The notes under the pieces were generated by a model that was not told the origin of the DNA, did not search any database, and saw only the letters and a program-made list of their open reading frames with translations. A stretch of DNA of 64,000 nucleotides from Terebella lapidaria (lineage: Eukaryota; Annelida; Polychaeta; Terebellida; Terebellidae): positions 1,798,001-1,862,000 of the forward strand of contig OX424562.1 in assembly GCA_949152475.1 (NCBI GenBank), written 5' to 3'. The stretch's first letter is position 1. Each line of letters begins with the position of its first letter. The position numbers and the translations under genes are program-made. This document shows, piece after piece, positions 48,918 to 61,746 of the stretch.

Positions 48918-51900
48918 AGTAGCAGTAGTGTCCCGGCCTCGGATCAAACTGGGGAGTAGCAATAGCAGTAGCAGTAGCGTCCCGGCCAAGGATCAAGCTG
49001 GGGAGTAGCAATAGCAGTAGCAGTAGCGTCCGGCTCCCAGACTAGCAGTAGCAATAGCAGTAGCGTCCCGGTCTCAGATCAAGCTGGGCAGTAGCAGTAG
49101 CAATAGCAGTAGCAGTAGCGTCCGATTCCCAGACCACACATTGGAGGAGTAGCGGTAGCAATAGCAGTAGCAGTAGCGTCCCGAGCACAGATCAAGCTGG
49201 GGAGTAGCAATAGCAGTAGCATTAGCGTCCGCCTGCCAGACAAGCCCTTGGAGGAGTAGCAATAGCAGTAGCAGTAGCGTCCGCCTGCCAGACCAGCCCT
49301 TGGACAAGTAGCAATAGCAGTAGCAGAAGCAGCCGCCTGTCAGACCAGACGGAGTAGCAGTAGCAATAGCAGTAGCGTCTTGGTCTCAGATCAAGCTGGG
49401 GAGTAGCAATAGCTGTAGCAGTAACGTCCGATACCCAGACCACACATTGGAGGAGTAGCGGTAGCAATAGCAGTAGCAGTAGCGTCCCAGCCACGGATCA
49501 AGCTGGGAGTAGCAATAGCAGTAGCAGTAGCGTCCGCCTGCCAGACCAGCCCTTGGAGGAGTAGCAATAGCAGTAGCAGTAGCATCCGAATCCCAGACCA
49601 CACATTGGAGGAGGAGTAGCAGTAGCAATAGCAGTAAGTCCCGGTCTCAGACCAAGCTGAGGAGCAGCAGTAGCAATAACAGTAGCAGTAGCGTCCGACT
49701 CCCAGACTACAGGTCACAGGAGTAGCAGTAGCAATAGCAGTAGTGTCCCAGCTTCGGATCAAACTGGGGACTATCAATAGCAGTAGCAGTAGCGTCCGAA
49801 TCCCAGACCACACATTGGAGGAGTATCGGTAGCAATAGCAGTAGCAGTAGCGTCCCAGCCACGGATCAAGCTGGGGAGTAGCAATAGCAGTAGCAATAGC
49901 GTCCGCCTGCCAGACCAGCCCTTGGTGGATTAGCAGTAGCAGTAGCATCCGAAACCCAGGCCACACTTTGGAGGAGGAGCAGTGGCAATCGCAATAGCGT
50001 CCCGGCCTCGGATGAAGCTGGGGAGTAGCAATAGCACTAGCAGTAGCGTCCGGTTCCCAGACTACAGGTCACAGGAGTAGCAGTAGCAAATAGCAGTATC
50101 GTCCCAGCTTCGGATCAAGATGGGGAGTAGCAATAGCAGTAGCAGTAGCGTCCGAATCCCAGACCACACATTGGAGGACTAGCGGTAGCAATAGCAGTAG
50201 CAGTAGCGTCCCGGCCTCGGATCAAGCTGGGGAGTAGCAATAGCAGTAGCGTCCCGGCCTCAGATGAAGCTGGGGAGTAGCAATAGCAGTAGCAGTAGCG
50301 TCCCGGCCGTGGATTAAGCTTTGGAGTAGCAATAGCAGTAGCAGTAGAGGTAGCGTCCAATTCCTAGACTACATGTCACAGGAGTAGCAGTAGCGTCCCA
50401 GCTTCAGATCAAGCTGAGGAGTAGCAATAGCAGTAGCAGTAGCGTCCCGGCCATGGATTAAGCTTTGGAGTAGCAATAGCAGTAGCAGTAGAGGTAGCGT
50501 CCAATTCCTAGACTACATGTCACAGGAGTAGCAATAGCAGTAGCGTCCCAGCTTCAGATCAAGCCGAGGAGTAGCAATAGTAGTAGCAGTAGCGTCCAAA
50601 TCCCAGACCACACTTCGGAGTAGTAGCAGTAGCAATAGCAGTAGCAGTAGCGTCCAGGTCTCGGATGAAGCTGGGGAGTAGCAAGTAGCAGTAGCGTCCG
50701 AATCATAGACCACACATTGGGAGTAGCAGTAGCAATAGCAGTAGCGTCCGCCTGCCAGACAAGCCCTTGGAGGAGTAGCAATAGCAGTAGCAGTAGCGTC
50801 TGAATCCCAGACCACACATTGGAGGAGTAGCAGTAGCAAATTAGCAATAGCAGTAGCAGTAGTGTCTCGGCCTCAGATCAAGCTGGGGAGTAGCAATGGT
50901 AGTAGCAGTAGCAGTAGCGTCCCGGTCTCAGATCAAGCTGGGGAGTAGCAATAGCAGTAGCGTCCCGGACTCGGATGAAGATGGGAAGTAGCAATAGCAG
51001 GAGCAGTAGCAGTAGCGTCCAGCTCCGAGACTAGACATTACAGGAGTATCGCAGTAGCAATAGTAGTAGCGTCCCGGTCTCAGATCAAGCTGGGGAGTAG
51101 CAGTAGCAGTAGCAATAGCAGTAGCATCCGATCCCCAGACTACAGGTCACAGGAGTAGCAGTAGCAATAGCAGTAGCGTCCCGGTCTCAGAGCTGGGGAG
51201 TAGCAATAGCAGTAGCGTCCGGATCCCAGACCACACATTGGAGAAGTAGCAGTAGCAATAGCAGTAGCAGTAGCGTCCTGGTCTCATATCAATCTGGAGA
51301 GTAGCAATAACAGTAGCAGTACCGTCCCAGCCTCGGATCAAGCTGGGGAGTAGCAGGAGCGGTAGCAGTAGCGTCCACTTCCACGAGCATGTGGAGGAGT
51401 AGCAGTAGCAATAGCAGTAGCCTTCAGCTCACGCACCAGAGCCGTAGCAGTAGTGTCCCGGCCTCGGATGAAGCTGGGGAGTAGCAATAGCAGTAGCAGT
51501 AGCGTCCGATTCCCAGACAACACATTGGAGGAGTAGCAGTAGCAATAACAGTAGCGTCACGGCCATGGATCAAGCTGGGGAGTAGCAGTAGCAGTAACGT
51601 CCCGGTCTTGGATCTGGCGGGGTGTAGCAATAGCAGTAGCAGTAGCGTCCGAATCCCAGACCACACATTGGAGTAGTAGCAATAGCAGTAGCAGTAGCGT
51701 CCCGGCCTCGGATCAAGCTGGGGAGTAGCAATAGCAGTAGCAGTAGCGTCCCGGACTCGGATCAAGCTGGGAAGTAACAATAGCAGTAGCGTCCGAATCT
51801 CAGACTACACATTGGAGGAGTAGCATTAGCAATAGAAGTAGCGTCCCAGTCATGGATCAAGCTGGGGAGTATCAGTAGCAGTAACGTCCCGGCCTTGGAT

Positions 51901-52700
51901 CAAGCGGGGTGTAGCAATAGCAGTAGTAGTAGCGTCCAGCTCCAAGACAAGACATTACAGGAGAAGTAGTAGCAATAGCAGTAGCAGTAGCGTCCGATCC
52001 CCAGACTGCAGGTCACAGGAGGAGCAGTAGCAATAGCAGTAGCGTCCCAGCTTCAGATCAAGCTGGGGAATAGCAATAGCAGTAGCAGTAGCGTCCGAAT
52101 CCCAGACCACACATTGGAGGAGTAGCAGTAGCAATAGCAGTAGCGTCCCGGCCTCGGATCAAGCTGGGAAGTATAGCAATGGCAATAGCAGTAGCGTCCG
52201 GATCCCAGACCACACATTGGAGAAGTAGCAGTAGCAATAGCAGTAGCGTCCCGGCTTCAGATCAAGCTGGGGAATAGCAATAGCAGTAGCAGTAGCGTCC
52301 GAATCCCAGACCACACATTGGAGGAGTAGCAGTAGCAATAGCAGTAGCGTCCCGGCCTCGGATCAAGCTGGGAAGTATAGCAATGGCAATAGCAGTAGCG
52401 TCCGGATCCCAGACCACACATTGGAGAAGTAGCAGTAGCAATAGCAGTAGCGTCCCGGCATCGGATCAAGCTGGGAAGTAGCAATGGCAATAACAGTAGC
52501 GTCCGAATCCCAGACCACACATTGAGGGAGTAGCAGTAGCAGTAGCGTCCCGGGCACGGATCGAACTGAGGAGTAACAATAGCATGTAGCGGTAGCGTCC
52601 ACTTCCACGAGCATGCGGAGGAGTAGCAGGAGCAATAGCAGTAGCGTTCAGCTCACGCACCAGGGCCGTGAACAGTAGCAATAGCAGTAGCATGGGAATA
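48918..52700 (+). repeat. AGTAGC/AATAGC minisatellite with alternating cassettes
   Basis: AGTAGC and AATAGC hexamers alternate with a few cassette types of about 20-30 bp: CCCGGCCTCGGATCAAGCTG, CCGAATCCCAGACCACACAT, CCTGCCAGACCAGCCCTTGG and CCCAGACTACAGGTCACAGG. Cassettes recur in shuffled order. All frames on either strand yield low-complexity peptides. Larger duplicates are visible, for example 52080-52260 against 52290-52450. Confidence 0.95.
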
Positions 52701-53230
52701 GCGCGTAATAGCAAATTTATCGTTCGGAATATACATTGGCCGACATAGCAGAATAGCATGCCTCCAGGCAGAAATGTACAATCCTGCACCTTCCTCGCCA
52801 AGCGGAATTGTCCAAACTGACCATCCACGAATAACCGCACACGAGCATGGATAGTGAATGTTTGACTGCCGTCGTTTTAACGGCTGACTCTGCGTTCAGC
52901 TGCTGTGTGTTATAGCAAACTTCTGCCGGAAATCGAACAAAAACAAATGCAAATTTGCCGGTAAGTTGTGTCGTTTTTCTGGTAATTTAACACAACATAG
53001 GCATGTAACGTGTAGCAGCTGCTTAGATATATGTTGTAATTTGTATGCAATGCAACTTGCTTCGTTAATTTCACACCGCCACATTGCACAAGCTCTCACT
53101 AATTGTGTACAGACGTCGGATCATGTCAACTTGATTTAGCGCACCGCTAGTTACATGCTCAAATAAAGGATGAATATCAACTTCTTTCAGACGTCAGTGG
53201 GGACTTTATTCACCTAAGTTAGGACTTATA
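52701..53230. other. Intergenic, nothing recognised
   Basis: No gene, RNA or repeat structure identified between the minisatellite and the MITE at 53239. Confidence 0.5.
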
Positions 53231-53238
53231 GATCCGTA

Positions 53239-53394
53239 GGGGTACAGGTGATAAGGCCGCCAAAGTGATCAGGCCGCCATTGGAAACTATCAAACTGCAG
53301 GTTAAGTGATGGATGACGAGTGTTATGACTTTTGTGCATACGGGTATGATAATATGCGGCCTGATCGCTTCGGCGGCCTTATTGCTTGGTAACC
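53239..53394. mobile_element. 156-bp hAT-like MITE with 8-bp target duplication
   Basis: The arms are about 40 bp and inverted: GGGGTACAGGTGATAAGGCC on the left, and GGTTACCAAGCAATAAGGCC on the right read on the minus strand. Both continue into GCC, AGTGATCAGGCC or GCGATCAGGCC. The element is flanked by identical GATCCGTA words at 53231-53238 and 53395-53402, an 8-bp duplication as hAT elements make. There is no coding capacity. Confidence 0.8.
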
Positions 53395-53563
53395 GATCCG
53401 TATAGATCTACTCTGATTTTTCCAACTCGTTTACAGCTTTTTTGTCGTTGTTTCAGTCAAATTACTAAGCGAACTATTTATCTGAATATTACATGTCTAT
53501 GATGCAAACGGCAATAGATTTTCACAAACCTGGCTTCTGAAACACTACATGTTCCTTCCAAAA

Positions 53564-53650
53564 TAGGCCCAGGTGCCGCTTTAATCGTCAGCCGCTTAAG
53601 ACATCGATGAGAGCGGCTGAGGCTGACGATTAAAGCGGCACCTGGGCCTA
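53564..53650. mobile_element. 87-bp hairpin element with perfect 30-bp arms
   Basis: Bases 53564-53593 are the exact reverse complement of 53621-53650 (arm begins TAGGCCCAGGTGCCGC). The spacer is 27 bp. CTTCCAAAA flanks it on both sides (53555-53563 and 53651-53659), a probable 9-bp target duplication. It could form a very stable hairpin in DNA or RNA. Confidence 0.85.
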
Positions 53651-53659
53651 CTTCCAAAA

Positions 53660-54499
53660 CACAAATTTTCGATTTAAGTGAGGATAGATATGTTAAGATA
53701 AGATAATGTTGACAGTTCATTACGTAATTTAAGTGGACAAGTTGGCATTCTCGTGAAATAGGTCCCGCTACATTATGACAAGGCTTATTCAGTTAAAACA
53801 GTAACACCATTTTAATGTTTTCAGTCAACTTCTATATCTTCATGATCTTGGAGAATCCAGGAGGGAGGGGGTGGGGGTGGATGGTGGCACACACTAAAAT
53901 CATAACGTACAGAATAAGCGGGACCTATTTCACGATAAGGCCGACAAGTTCAAGTTAGGTACTATGGGGGCGTGCCCTGCAGTATATGTACCAATTACAT
54001 GCTGGGACCGTCCCATTCCTAACCTGCACTCCCTGCGTAAATCATCCAAATAGACTCTTCCTTCACGCTCTCAAAATAAACAATGTCTGTTGACATGCTG
54101 ACGAAAAGTTTTCAGGAGGAATTAATCAGTGCAGTAGGTAGATTACTAACTCTATCAGTTTCATAGATAGAAGTCTGAAAGTTTGCAGAAAATTGCCGTT
54201 TGGTCCCAAGGTAAGCTACTAGTATGCCAAGTTTTAAAACAATACGATTTAGCATCGCGAGAATATCAGCAAAAAATCGGTGTAAACGAGTTAGAAAAAT
54301 TAGAGTATCATGAGTATAGGTACGTAGATCTACCTATAAATCATTGTAATCCTGAAAATCACCTTGTGAATAAACAATTTACATATCGACTGATTAACTC
54401 ACAATATGCAACTGTCAACGCACAAATATGAGTCATATGCCCCAAGCATTGCTCAGATATGCACCCGTACCCCTAGATTTGGTCAATTGAATATTTTTT
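53660..54499. other. Intergenic, nothing recognised
   Basis: AT-rich with a purine-rich GGGAGGGGGTGGGGG stretch near 53860-53880. The plus frame 54183-54431 has no domain. Confidence 0.45.
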
Positions 54500-55991
54500 A
54501 GGTTACCGGACCTTTGGTCCGATAACCTATTGCCGTGGCGTTGCGTCCGTCGTCGTCGTCGTCCGTCGTCGTCCGTCAACATTCATATCTTTAAAGTTTA
54601 CGATTGAATCTTCCTGAAATTTTGCACAAAAATGCTTAAAAATATTTCGAGAGGGAGGTATTTTTTAGTTTTTTTATTTTCGAATTATTTTCAAAATGGC
54701 GGCAATTTTTGACGAAAAACAGCTAATTTTGGACTTTGATGGTCGTTTTCTCAAAAACTGTCTGATCAGATTTGAGATTTTTGTTTCAAAAGATTCTCCT
54801 TATGTACCTCTGTGATGTGTATAAGTTTGGTTGCCCTTGAATCGCCGGTCTGCGTATGGCGGCCATTTTGAATTTCTGACGGGTCGACGAAAAAAAAATT
54901 TTTCGGCCAAATCGCATTACTATCCATTTTGGGCCATTTCTAGACAAAAAAAATTTTTTGCACCCTTTCAAAAAAATTTTGGACTTAGAAAATTTCCGGC
55001 CCTTTTTTCCTTCATAATAGGAGCTGTGCAGACTGTACTCATAGAACGCTTGAAGATAGAGCTTAGAAATTGGCACTTTCAAATGGAAAGTCATATATGG
55101 CGACTTGTGTGGTGACCTTGAATTTGACCTTGGATGACCTTGAAAGGTCAAAACAGCCATTTTTGGGTCGAAAAATGCCCAAATTTGCACCTTGTCTGTC
55201 TTATCTCGAAAACTGTCTGATCAGTTTTGAGATTTTTGTTTCAAAAGATTCCCCTTATGTACCTCTGTGATGTGTATAAGTTTGGTTGCCCTTGAATCGC
55301 CAATATGTGTATGGCGGCCATTTTGAATTTTTGACAAGTTGGCGAAAAAAATTTTTTTCGTCCCAAATCGCATTAATATCCATTTTGGGCCATTTCTAGA
55401 CAAAAAAATTTTTTTGACTTAGAAAATTTTCGGCACTTTTTTTCTTCATAATGGGAGCTGTCAGGACTGTACTCATAGAACGCTTGAAGATACAGCTTAG
55501 AAATTGGTACTTTCAAATGGGAAGTCATATATGGCGATTTGTGTGGTGACCTTGAATTTGACCTTCGATGACCTTGAAAGGTCAGAACAGCCATTTTGGG
55601 GTCAAAAAATGCCCAGATTTGCCTCTATAGATGAAATGCTTGCAGATAAAACTCATGTTTGCATTATGAACATATAGCAAGACATATATGGCACAACTAA
55701 TGATGACCTTGATCTTGGCGTCAGATGACCTTGAGTGCCAAATGTCTGACTCGTAATGTGTAAATTGACCTGAGCGGCCTAAACAATTCCACCCAGATAT
55801 ACATGTATCTTTGTATTATGAACAGGTAATGGTGACATCGAAGTTCACACGGATGACCTTGATTGGTAAATCTCAAGGTCATTTGTTCACACTGCGAACC
55901 TTGATTGGTAAATCTCAAGGTCTGTTACCTGCCAATGCTGCCATGACCAAACCAAAATTGTCCGGTAACCTGTCTTAGCCTTTGGGCTAAT
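54500..55991 (+). mobile_element. GGTTACC-family element, copy 6 (1.5 kb)
   Basis: Left end GGTTACCGGACCTTTGGTCC with a GTC-rich run; right end TTGTCCGGTAACCTGTC then TTAGCCTTTGGGCTAA. Instead of the 134-bp units the interior has two direct copies of a block of about 430 bp (about 54752-55195 and 55205-55615), each with AAAACTGTCTGATCAG and ATGGCGGCCATTTTGAATT. Confidence 0.8.
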
Positions 55992-56993
55992 TTTTAACAA
56001 CTATTCTCATTTGAGCCATACCTAACATTAGGTACCATTTGTTAAGATTAGGTACGTACCTAAGGTGAATGAAAGTCCCTAATGACCATGATGACAGACG
56101 TGCAGCAGCACTTTCATTGACACCTGTTCAGTGTTTATCCTCACAAATTACATTATTTAAATTACACTAATGACTTCTCTGACTCTGAGGGCCGAAGTTC
56201 AACTGCGAAGCCCCTCATCGAAGACAATATTGTTTGTCTAGTCCTAAATATAACCTTCTGATTTGTTGTTTGCCATTTGTTGGTGCTTGTAGATGTACAA
56301 CCAAATAAGTCATTTTAGAACCATTGATAGCCAATTAGCATGATTAGAAGGTCATGTTTAGGGCTGCGTACTAGTCACACCAATCAATAGTTACGAAGTT
56401 TTGGCTAATACAAGACTGTAAGTCAAGATTTGTAACTAGAGTACTCGGGGCCGTTAACTCGTAGGTGTACCCCTACTCGGCGAGTTCTCATATAAATTTT
56501 CTGAAAATCTATTCAACGTGCACAGATCCAAATATCTGTTGTTTATCCTTGCTACTTGGATTTTTTTCTTATTTGAACAAAATCATGAAGCATAATAGAT
56601 CATCTAGAACTGAACGAGTAGTCAGTCTTGTTACTCCAGTATGTGAAAGCCCTAACAGTAGTCAGTACCCCATGCTGTACACTACGCCGACACGCCTGCG
56701 GTCTGTGGTACAGTACTAGACCTAGGTGTAGAATTTATCAAGGTGAATCGAGAGTAGATGAGTTGGGCATGAGAGTCTAGTACAGTAGATCTACCTGTCG
56801 TATGATAGTATAAGTACTAGTACACGCTGACTATATCTTTTTCGTTTTTTAATGCTCCACCAATGGCATGACCATTTCTATTCAAACCAGTGATAAAACT
56901 CACAAATATAATTTTATATTCTAAGGTACAGACATACACCTGATTATTGTTAGCGCTACAGCATAGAACTTGGAGAAACCCCGTGGATGAACG
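55992..56993. other. Upstream region of GPAA1
   Basis: Probably contains the GPAA1 promoter and 5' UTR, but no TATA box or upstream exon can be fixed from sequence alone. Confidence 0.4.
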
Positions 56994-59900
56994 ATGGGAC
57001 TGTTGACGAATCCACAAACCCGTGAGCGCATCAGTAAAGTGATCTCCAGGTACAACAACAAGCTCTGCGTCCTGTGCTACGTGGCCGGCCTGGCGTTCTT
57101 CATCTCCCTCGCTCACAGACAAGTCAACGCCGGAGTGTACTTCTCAGAAAACGCTCTATTGCCAGGTGATTGTTGCAGGATTATCATGATTATGCTGACA
57201 TTGTGTGAAAGCTGTTTTTATGTTTTGGTAGTTGATGTGTGATACTGCTATATTCTATCTCTAAATGTGGTCTAACAATACATGTACATATGTGTCAGCA
57301 GCCTTGCAGAATCGTTCTGAATCTCAGTGATCAGCTGAATAATTATCAAAGTTCAATAAAAAAAATACACATAGATGAATCATCACTTGTATGTATATGA
57401 TGAATTGTCTCTGTCACCACGGTACAGGTCTGGTGGAGCCTGACTTTCACCATGATTTCGGGGCGGGGGGACATTTCCAGAGCCTCAGGGACGAGATCAA
57501 AGCTCGGAAAGATCCCCAAAACCGGGAGAAAAGGTAACACAAGTTATGGACTTGACTGGCAGCAATTAAGTTTAAATTACTGTCAGTATAAAATAATACA
57601 ATGTCAGTATTCTAACATGTGTCTAACTGATAACTGAATATAAAATGCCATTTGGTTGATATTAGGATGGCGATTGAAAATAGAATGACATGTTATTCAT
57701 AAACAAGAGTTTTGTACAAGATGTTCAATCTCTCACCAGTGTGGCCATCCCCAGCGACTGGATTGTGACAAAGATGCGGGAGTTGGGTCTCGACGTCTAC
57801 ATACAAAATTTCTCCTTTGTGTACCCTGAAAAACTACTCAAAGGCCAGGTTTGTCTTAGTGGCTGGTCTCGCGTTCAGTGTCTTTCGAAATACAAGCGAA
57901 TTCCTAATTATTTTCACAGAAAAAAGAAACATAATTAATACCAAATTGATTCAAGTAAACTATCCGTAAGTCATGCTTACAGGATTCTATTGTCTCAGGT
58001 GTTCACGGGACAGAACGTATATGGAATCCTGCGCGCTCCACGGATTGCGAGCACCGAGGCAGTAGTTCTGAGCGCTCCCTACAGGCCGCAGGAGTCGCCA
58101 CTCGACAAGACTGGGGCAGGCATTGCCATGATGCTCGGCCTGGCCAAGGGTTTCAGGCGTATGTACACGGGGAAGATTTTGCAAGATCTTTTAAATATGG
58201 TGGCAAATATGTCTTGATAGCACATTCTCTCAGATATCTCAGGCAGCGGTACATGTGTTGACTACGAGTACACAAGAGAATTGGATGTGTGGCGCGTGAT
58301 ATTGATAATTGTTTTGAAATCATGGAATTATTCTAAATTTGTGCGAAATAAAAAATTTGGACAAAGGCTCCACTTGAGTAATTTCAGTTTGTGTAGTATT
58401 GCTGTACACCATTGTTGCCCACAGGTCACACGTACTGGGCCAAGGACATCATATTCCTCGTTACTGAGCATGATCAAGTCGGGATGCAAGCCTGGCTTGA
58501 TGCTTACCACAACACAGAGAACTCATGTATGTAGGATCTAGGCATTCATCATGTTAATTTATGTGTCAGTTATGTATTACTATGATGCTAGAATTACTAA
58601 TACCATTGTTTCATTGCCATTATGACATTACTCTATGCAGTTTTCTATGTAATTATCTGTACAGGTATCTACGCGAGTGAACTGTCGGGACGAAGTGGCT
58701 CGATCCAGGCGGCTCTGAACCTGGAGATCGGAGCGGAGACCTTCAATCGCCTGAACATTAAGATGGAAGGCCTGAACGGACAGCTGCCAAACCTCGACCT
58801 TATCAACCTCATCGCGAGGCTTTGTCGCCGGGAACAGGTCCCTCTCTCACTACAAAAACGGGTTAGTGAAGCGATCAAATAAAAAACTGATAATGAGTCG
58901 AAAAACTGTCTGGCTAAACCACCACTTTGATCCTAACGGCAGTCATGTTTTTGAATAAAATGATATCATATCTTCTGATATCTCATTCAGGAGACTTTAT
59001 TGTTTTTGTTTGAATCCATGTAATGTGAAAATACTATATTTATAATTATATCTATGATTATATTATGACACCTGTGAAATTTCAACTCTAGCCTGACCAC
59101 ACGCGGCCAGACACACAGGAAGGTGTCATACACGCGCTGAGGACGATGCTGGAAATGATGTGGAACCAGGCTAGCGGGGTGCCGACTGGTAACCATGGAC
59201 TGTTCCACAGATACCACATAGAGGCTGTCACACTCGAGGGCTTCCGATCCAAGACCACTAAAAGACAGCTCGGCTTTACGGAACTCGGGCGGTATGGTCA
59301 TAAAGAATTTTTAGGTTGACAACCTACAATTTGTTATGCTGGACAACAAGATTAATATGTTTAGTAAATATCATGGGCTATGTAAATGACTTAAATCATA
59401 GTGCAGTTTAATATAGTTTTGATACAAGAAAAATAGCAATTCGACATAGCCACTTCACTGGACAATCACACGCAAAATTTGAATAAAACCCAAATGAATA
59501 TGAACCCATCTATATTTGCAATATTGCCTTGACCTTGAGCTCTTCTATTGACTCCCGTTTGTGACAGAGTGATCGAGGGCGTGTTCCGGAGCCTGAATAA
59601 CCTGCTAGAGAGGTTCCACCAGTCCTTCTTCTTCTACTTGCTCCCGGCCTCGGATCGCTACGTGTCTATAGGACTCTACATGCCCCCGTTCGGTCTGCTC
59701 TCAGCTCCCATCCTCATCAAAATATCCTTCCAGGGATTTGTGTAATGTGGAGCGGTTAATAAGATAAACTGAAATTTTTGCAGAGAGAATTAAGCTTTAT
59801 CTGACAGAATGGCTCATTTCACAGATTCATTGTGGAGTTGATCTTTGGGAAATACATGAACCTAGCCAGTGAACTAGCTTACCATCTCTAAATAGTGAAA

Positions 59901-61236
59901 TAAAAAATGTCTAATTTACGTTATCTAAAAATGCTATATTTTTGCATTTTACATCTATTCATAACGAGGAATTTCTCAGTCATCCTTAACCAGCACTCAA
60001 GCTATAGCGCTGTGGATCAGCTATGGTATACATAGCGCTGAGGAATCAGATAAAGCCATGAAGGAGCAGGCCTCTGACTCGACGGACCCCGCTAAGCCCC
60101 GCCCACAGATCGGCAGCATCCCCGGATCCTCCTTCAACACGGTACTCAGTCTGATGCCGACCTGCGTCATGGCGATGTTCTTCGGGCTCGGCTCGTACTT
60201 CAGTCCACGGTACTTCATCGAGACAGCCACAGCGTTACACACGACTCCACAGGAGGGGCTGCTCTGGGGCGGCATTGCTGTCAGCCTGGCGGCCATGATC
60301 TACCCCGGGATACTCAAGAGGTCTGTATACAACTATGACTCGTCAGTGTTCTCTCTTTCCACCTGTGGTTAGCCTGTCTGGCCAGGGATTTCAAGCTAAT
60401 TACACACATGATAACTGTTGCTCAACTGATCATTGATTGACTTGAATATATCTGTATCCTCTCCACACGTAGGAAGGCGCGCCAAAAGGGGGATTCCGGC
60501 CCCGACTGGCAGCTGCTCAAATGTATCGGGCTGCTGACACTAGCCACGGTTTTAGGGGCGATCTCCCTGATGAACATCTCGCTCGCGGTGTTCCTAGCTG
60601 TTGTGTGGACCCCAGTCATGCTGTTTGTGCGTCCCACTAAAAGTCTGTGAGTATTGCTGACTGGGTATGTGTTGTGTGACCAAAATTCTAAAAACCAACA
60701 TTCCAGTAATTTCTTCAACATTCAAAATTCCAGTGATTTCTTCAAGGTATTTTCCTTAATAAATATATATCCTTTATTATTGTTTGGATATAAATGACAG
60801 AGGTTTTTTGGCGAATTTGATGGGAAGAATGAAATGCCTTATCCAGTAATAACATGTTTTTCATATCTTCCACATATACAAATTTGTTGAAAATGATTGA
60901 CATATAGTAGCCAAACATTCACAACGCTTCACTATGATAATGTCCACCATATACCTCCCGTCCAGGCTGCTGCGTTTGTTTGAGTATGTATTGTTGCTGG
61001 CGGTGTCGCCCCTGAGCCTGCTAGCGGCGGCGTGTGTCCTAGAACACACGGTGATCCACCCACTGCCGGACCTCGCGCGCCTCGCCCTGAGAACCATGCA
61101 GTCCACACAAGATGCCCTCCTCGTCTCGGTCGTAGACACACACTTCTACGGCAGCTGGAGCTACGGTCTCGGCACCATCACCTTACTGCCGACCTGGTGT
61201 ATCTTCTGGGGCCTGCTCTGGACTGATCCCTACTGA
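56994..61236 (+). CDS. GPAA1: GPI-anchor transamidase component GPAA1
   Basis: Eleven exons: 56994-57165, 57428-57533, 57740-57848, 57999-58158, 58425-58526, 58665-58861, 59092-59291, 59568-59739, 59980-60320, 60473-60646, 60966-61236. Together they make 667 codons plus stop with all phases consistent; vertebrate GPAA1 is about 620 residues. The protein is a subunit of the ER GPI transamidase, which joins GPI anchors to proteins. Visible features: an N-terminal membrane segment ([16 protein letters not shown]), a lumenal M28-peptidase-like domain with [37 protein letters not shown] and HGLFHRY, the [13 protein letters not shown] motif before the membrane part, and several C-terminal membrane segments ending at DPY. 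All introns are GT-AG. The exon 8/9 junction is ambiguous: 59741/59994 would also keep the frame and give four fewer residues. Confidence 0.95.
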
Positions 61237-61256
61237 TATGGGAGCCGGCCGAGGGG

Positions 61257-61336
61257 TTGGGGGTGAGGGGGGGGGGGGAATGGGGGGGGGGGGGGAGATA
61301 TAGCATTTTTCTCCAGTATAGTGGGGGGGGGGGGGT
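61257..61336 (+). repeat. G-runs in the GPAA1 3' UTR
   Basis: Four guanine runs begin about 20 bases past the GPAA1 stop codon, three of them 13-14 bases or close to it. They could form a G-quadruplex in the transcript. Run lengths are uncertain because such tracts are error-prone in assemblies. Confidence 0.7.
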
Positions 61337-61746
61337 TACTTGTAAACACTCCACTTTTTTTTTCCAAGCATCATCTTTTTCTATTGGAGCATTTTTATGT
61401 CGCAGTTCATGTGTATGTGAATTATTGTTGCATCTGTGAGATATTTATGTTAAATAGATGTTAGTGAATGTGCCGGAATATACGAGAACACATGTAATTA
61501 TTCATTGTACCTTATATGTATAATCATGTTGTGTAAAACTGTTATAACTTGTCAATCATGATGTGTGTACAAGATAAATTAGAAGTCAGTCGAATGTTTG
61601 TGATTTGTCACGAATGTCAATCTTCCCTAGAATAATCTTTCTGTTGAATAAGTTTTTGATTGGAACAAATAACATCCAAAGCCATGTTTATTATCAGGAC
61701 AAGTTGTTGTCCAATGCTATTGTAAGAAAGAATCACTGGGTGTATC

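Noticed and set aside
48918..52700. Many minus-strand frames rich in Leu, Tyr-Cys or Ala-Thr
   Set aside because: They are translations of the AGTAGC/AATAGC hexamers in three frames and change with cassette shuffling; not genes.
48918..52700. Repeat-spacer appearance of the hexamer and cassette array
   Set aside because: The 'spacers' are a few recurring cassettes, not unique sequences, and the context is eukaryotic; it is a compound minisatellite.
54786..55190. Minus-strand frame of 134 codons in the GGTTACC copy
   Set aside because: It lies in a repeated block, is repeated with stops in the second copy, and has no domain.
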